A stretch of DNA of 64,000 nt, taken from NCBI RefSeq assembly GCF_005222675.1, contig NZ_STGE01000074.1, positions 146,107 to 210,106 of the forward strand, read 5' to 3'. The notes below the pieces were generated by a model, which made no database searches, had not been told where the DNA came from, and saw only the letters and a program-made list of their open reading frames with translations. The number at the start of each line of letters is the position of its first letter. Position 1 is the stretch's first letter. Made by a program: the position numbers and the translations under genes. Of this stretch, positions 62,801-64,000 are shown in pieces. The stretch is from Mycolicibacterium sp. CR10. GTDB lineage: Bacteria > Actinomycetota > Actinomycetes > Mycobacteriales > Mycobacteriaceae.

Positions 62801-64000
62801 GTGCCGACCGGGACGGGGCGTAGCCACGGGTCCAGGACGAATGCGGCGGCGGTGGGTACCGGTGCGCCGATCGGGGCGGGCCCGGTTCTCGGGGTGAGTG
62901 GGGTGCTCATGGAGGCGTAGACGGTGATCTCGGTGGGGCCGTAGGCGTTGATCAGTGTCCGGCCGGGTGCCCAGCGGTCGACGGTGTCGGCGGGGCAGGC
63001 TTCCCCGCCGAGCAGTACTGCCACCGACTCCAAGCCTTCGGGTGACAGCGCGGTGATCGCGGTGGGGGTTTGGGTCAGGACGGTGACCTGTTCGGCCACC
63101 AGTAGTGCGTGGAAGTCGTCGGGGGAGCCGGCGATGTCTTCGGGGACCACCACCAGGCGTGCGCCGCCGAGCAGGGCGGCCCAGATCTCCCAGACCGAGA
63201 AGTCGAAGGCGTAGGAGTGGCATTGGGTCCACACCTGATGCTCGGGCAAGGCAGCGGGGGTGGAGTGGGCCAGGTGGGCCAGGTTTTGATGGGTGACGGC
63301 AACACCTTTGGGGACACCGGTGGTGCCCGAGGTGTAGATCAGATACGCGACATCCTCGGGAGACGGCGCCGGGAGCGGAGTGGTCGGCTGGTCATCGATT
63401 GCCGGGTCGTCGATATCGAGAATGGCGACCTCGTGTCCCTGCACCCGGGTCTGGAGGTGTTCGGTGGTGATGACGGCTGCGGGTGCGGCGTCGGTGAGCA
63501 GGAACTCGATGCGGGTATCGGGGAGGCCGGCGTCGATGCTGAGGTAGGCGGCCCCGGTTTTGAGGATCGCGAGCATCGCCCCGATGGCGTCGGCGGACCG
63601 GGGCAGCAGCAGCGCCACACACTGGCCGGGGCCGGCGCCGTGTCCGATGAGCAGGTGGGCCAATCGGTTAGACGTCTCGTCGAGTTGGCGGTAGGTGTGG
63701 GATTGGCCGGCGTGGCGTACCGCGACCGCATCCGGGGTGGCAGTTACATGTGTGGCGAATATCTCCGGAATGGATTCCGGCGCTGGGGGTCTGGCTAGGA
63801 CGGCGCGGTTGCCGATGTCGTCGAGGCGGGCATGTTCATCCGCGTCGAGGACATCGATCGCCGAGATGCGTGCCGCCGGGTCGGTGGTCATCGCCGTGAT
63901 CGTCCGCTGCAGGCGCGTGGTCAGGGTGTCGATGTGGGTGGTGTCGAACAGGGTGGTGTCGTATTCGAGGCGGAGGCCGAGTTGGGTGCCGGGCATGGCT
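56818..64000 (-). CDS. non-ribosomal peptide synthetase, C-terminal part, 5' truncated by window edge
   Basis: At least 2,392 residues of a modular NRPS are visible, and the frame is still open at the right edge. Domains in order (residue numbers from the edge) are: end of a condensation domain (1-50); adenylation A1 with YTSGTTGVPKG near 222; carrier T1 with DDSFFDLGGDS near 595; condensation C2 with HHIAGDG near 787; adenylation A2 with YTSGTTGKPKG near 1280, interrupted by a methyltransferase (VLEIGAGSG near 1650) before its final lysine motif ASGKLDRK; carrier T2 near 2065; thioesterase with GWSFGG near 2199 and HHDML near the end. No epimerase is present in this part. By eye, A1 reads D-F-W-T-L-G-A-V-Y-K and A2 D-V-C-S-L-A-L-V-H-K at the specificity positions. 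The last residue should be N-methylated and released by the thioesterase. Confidence 0.95.
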   Translation of the reverse strand, partial: AMPGTQLGLRLEYDTTLFDTTHIDTLTTRLQRTITAMTTDPAARISAIDVLDADEHARLDDIGNRAVLARPPAPESIPEIFATHVTATPDAVAVRHAGQSHTYRQLDETSNRLAHLLIGHGAGPGQCVALLLPRSADAIGAMLAILKTGAAYLSIDAGLPDTRIEFLLTDAAPAAVITTEHLQTRVQGHEVAILDIDDPAIDDQPTTPLPAPSPEDVAYLIYTSGTTGVPKGVAVTHQNLAHLAHSTPAALPEHQVWTQCHSYAFDFSVWEIWAALLGGARLVVVPEDIAGSPDDFHALLVAEQVTVLTQTPTAITALSPEGLESVAVLLGGEACPADTVDRWAPGRTLINAYGPTEITVYASMSTPLTPRTGPAPIGAPVPTAAAFVLDPWLRPVPVGTVGELYVAGHAVAMGYLNRTGLTGSRFVACPFGAPGTRMYRTGDLVRWNTDGQLQYLGRADEQVKIRGYRIELGEIQTALTALAGVDQAAVIAREDQPGVTRLIGYITETAPGTIDPAAARNALANTLPPYMVPAAIMILDSIPLTVNGKLDTRALPAPENTLGTYRAPTNAVEEILAGIYAQVLGRPRVGVDDSFFDLGGDSILAMRLIAAVNAGLDTHLSVRTLFDAPTVAELAPHVETLAGQREPLIEVERPDVIPLSFAQSRLWFIDRFVGGVMTYNMPTVFRIHGPLDVDVLGAALDDVIARHESLRTIFPDIDGVPLQKVVPAEAGMWRRADPAVMSLPEQDAIGELIALAGYRFDLSAEIPIRAQVYSVAPDQHLVGIVLHHIAGDGWSISPLVRDLSVAYASRCQGRAPDWAPLPVQYIDYTLWQRRQFGDLHDSESRISAQLDYWLDTLAGMPEQLQLPTDRPYPPVADYRGDNVTIEWPAELQQRVRDFARAHNATSFMVIQAALAVLLSKVSSSSDVAVGFPIAGRNDPALDELVGFFVNTLVLRVDLSGDPTIAELLAQVRQRSLGAYDHQDVPFEVLVERLNPTRSLTRQPLVQVMLAWQNFAGPDDTESASGLALGDLQVTQMSADTHTARMDLLFNLAERFTESGEAAGIRGVVEFRTDVFDAATIETLVERFERVLAALTTDSARRLSSMDVVDADEHARLDEWSNRAVLTASTPSTGSIPDLWAAQAASTPEAVALTFDEQSLSYRELDSRSNHLAHNLSRHGARPGQCVALLLPRSADAIVAILAILKTGAAYLPLDPSVPSARIEFMLSDAAPIAAVTTTDLRSRLAGFELPIIDVGDPTALEGPSADLVAPAPDDIAYFIYTSGTTGKPKGVAITHQNVTQLLQSLDNDLPRAGVWSQCHSLAFDVSVCEIWGALLGGGRLVVVSESVARSPEDFHALMVKERVTVLSRTPSAFYAMQTADVLQPELGRQLELQAVLFAGEALEPRRLRPWLQNHPESPRLINLYGTTETTVHASFRDIVAADADSNASPVGVPLANLAFFVLDSWMRPVPAGVIGDLYVAGRGVGLGYAGRTGLTASRFIACPFGVPGARMYRTGDLVWWGADGQLQFVGRADEQVKIRGYRIELGEIETTLLDCPQVTQAVATVHDGDAGAQLVTYITLDQTAAADHDTEIVEEWQQMYDDLYDAEVGLPEFGVDFRGWNSSYTLDPIPLVEMEEWRSTTVDRILALQPRRVLEIGAGSGLLLSQIAPHCEHYVATDMSAVAIDNLARSLAQLDIPWRDRVELLTRPAHDTEALPQGGFDTIVINSTIQYFPNRGYLAEVLDKAVGLLSAGGSLFIGDVRNHSLQRAFQTAVALARTTAADTAEIRERVHRAMVSEAELLLAPEFFTTWAADHPDIAGLDVQVKRGSADNELTRYRYDVTVHKAPTPARSVADDPTWTWGECDGLHGLQSRVASQRPAAVRVTDIPRAGLISDVHIEHDLFSGLSHDGAPEHAAATPEQLYRLGEDAGYRVAVTWGSRPGTVDAVFLSVGDPASQDFSPLTDVYLPSPGSRQRATHANNPHTNTTVSTLRQRLSERLPDYMVPAHIVALDEFPLTASGKLDRKALPAPVFTATAFEAPQTPTEETIAGIFAQVLGVERVGVDDSFFDLGGDSLSAMRAVAAINTTLDAHLAVRTVFYAPSVRGLSQQLGRTDNTDEVVPVEVFQDGPGIPLCCVHDGLGLSWSYRTLGGYLDGPIIGFNQVARDGEAEPDSIRTMAARYADRLQAAYPTGPYKILGWSFGGVVAHELAVELRRRGCDVQRLVLLDPAFSASLLVPRNRVLDESQILEHLLRTNRIRIPRLSGPLTYQRAEELIRDRSGVEFPLPPKQLVDIMVHGVNANQRHLRGYVPDVFDGDMVIFSAARSALTNTADSGLLARLGGWRTRAATRLKLRRWRRHVAGDITAHSVDCTHHDMLNPASLRLYGDQLKHSLDA

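Overview
The window is high-GC actinobacterial DNA from a mycobacterium, most likely an environmental or rapidly growing Mycobacterium/Mycolicibacterium species. The signs are an Mce operon, a type I fatty acid synthase followed by acpS, a lipoprotein L,D-transpeptidase, Mce-associated membrane proteins, MmpS-like proteins, many GTG starts, and several leaderless promoters (TANNNT with 7 bases before the start codon). From about 22.9 to 53.3 kb the gene content and order recall the M. tuberculosis Rv2525c to Rv2498c segment. The two ends of the window are accessory.

Bases 1-5435 are the end of an mce operon (partial mceC, then mceD, mceE lipoprotein, mceF). Bases 5455-6905 hold three small exported proteins. 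Bases 6960-15945 form a catabolic island: cytochrome P450, TetR regulator, Ltp2-like thiolase-fold enzyme with its DUF35 partner, crotonase, two acyl-CoA synthetases and an amidohydrolase. Bases 16097-17727 encode two Mce-associated (Mas) proteins. A repeated palindrome (GAGAAT-N3-ATTCTC and variants) lies before the DUF35, crotonase/ligase, amidohydrolase and mas genes, so uptake and breakdown of one lipid-like substrate may be co-regulated.

Bases 17745-22808 carry two convergent IspD-like genes, an LtrA-family membrane protein, an MFS transporter and a MerR regulator with a candidate operator pair. Bases 22894-36315 hold the Tat-exported Rv2525c homologue, fas, acpS, an M20 peptidase, bcp and small proteins. 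Bases 36676-44081 hold tRNA-Lys, ldtB, tRNA-His, orn, a HerA-like ATPase, an SDR, an MFS protein and an MmpS-like membrane protein. Bases 44180-46527 add an S9 peptidase and two tiny membrane proteins.

Bases 46532-53298 are a TetR-controlled leucine catabolism operon (accD1, accA1, fadE19, MaoC-like, citE). Two palindromic operators lie between the regulator and accD1. After citE the M. tuberculosis order is lost: a crotonase, an acyl-ACP thioesterase, a 3' scrap of a 13E12-type HNH gene, then a fatty acyl-AMP ligase and the 3' end of a large NRPS (C-A-T-C-A(MT)-T-TE) that runs off the window. The last two predict an N-methylated lipopeptide; this is the most promising unexplored system here.
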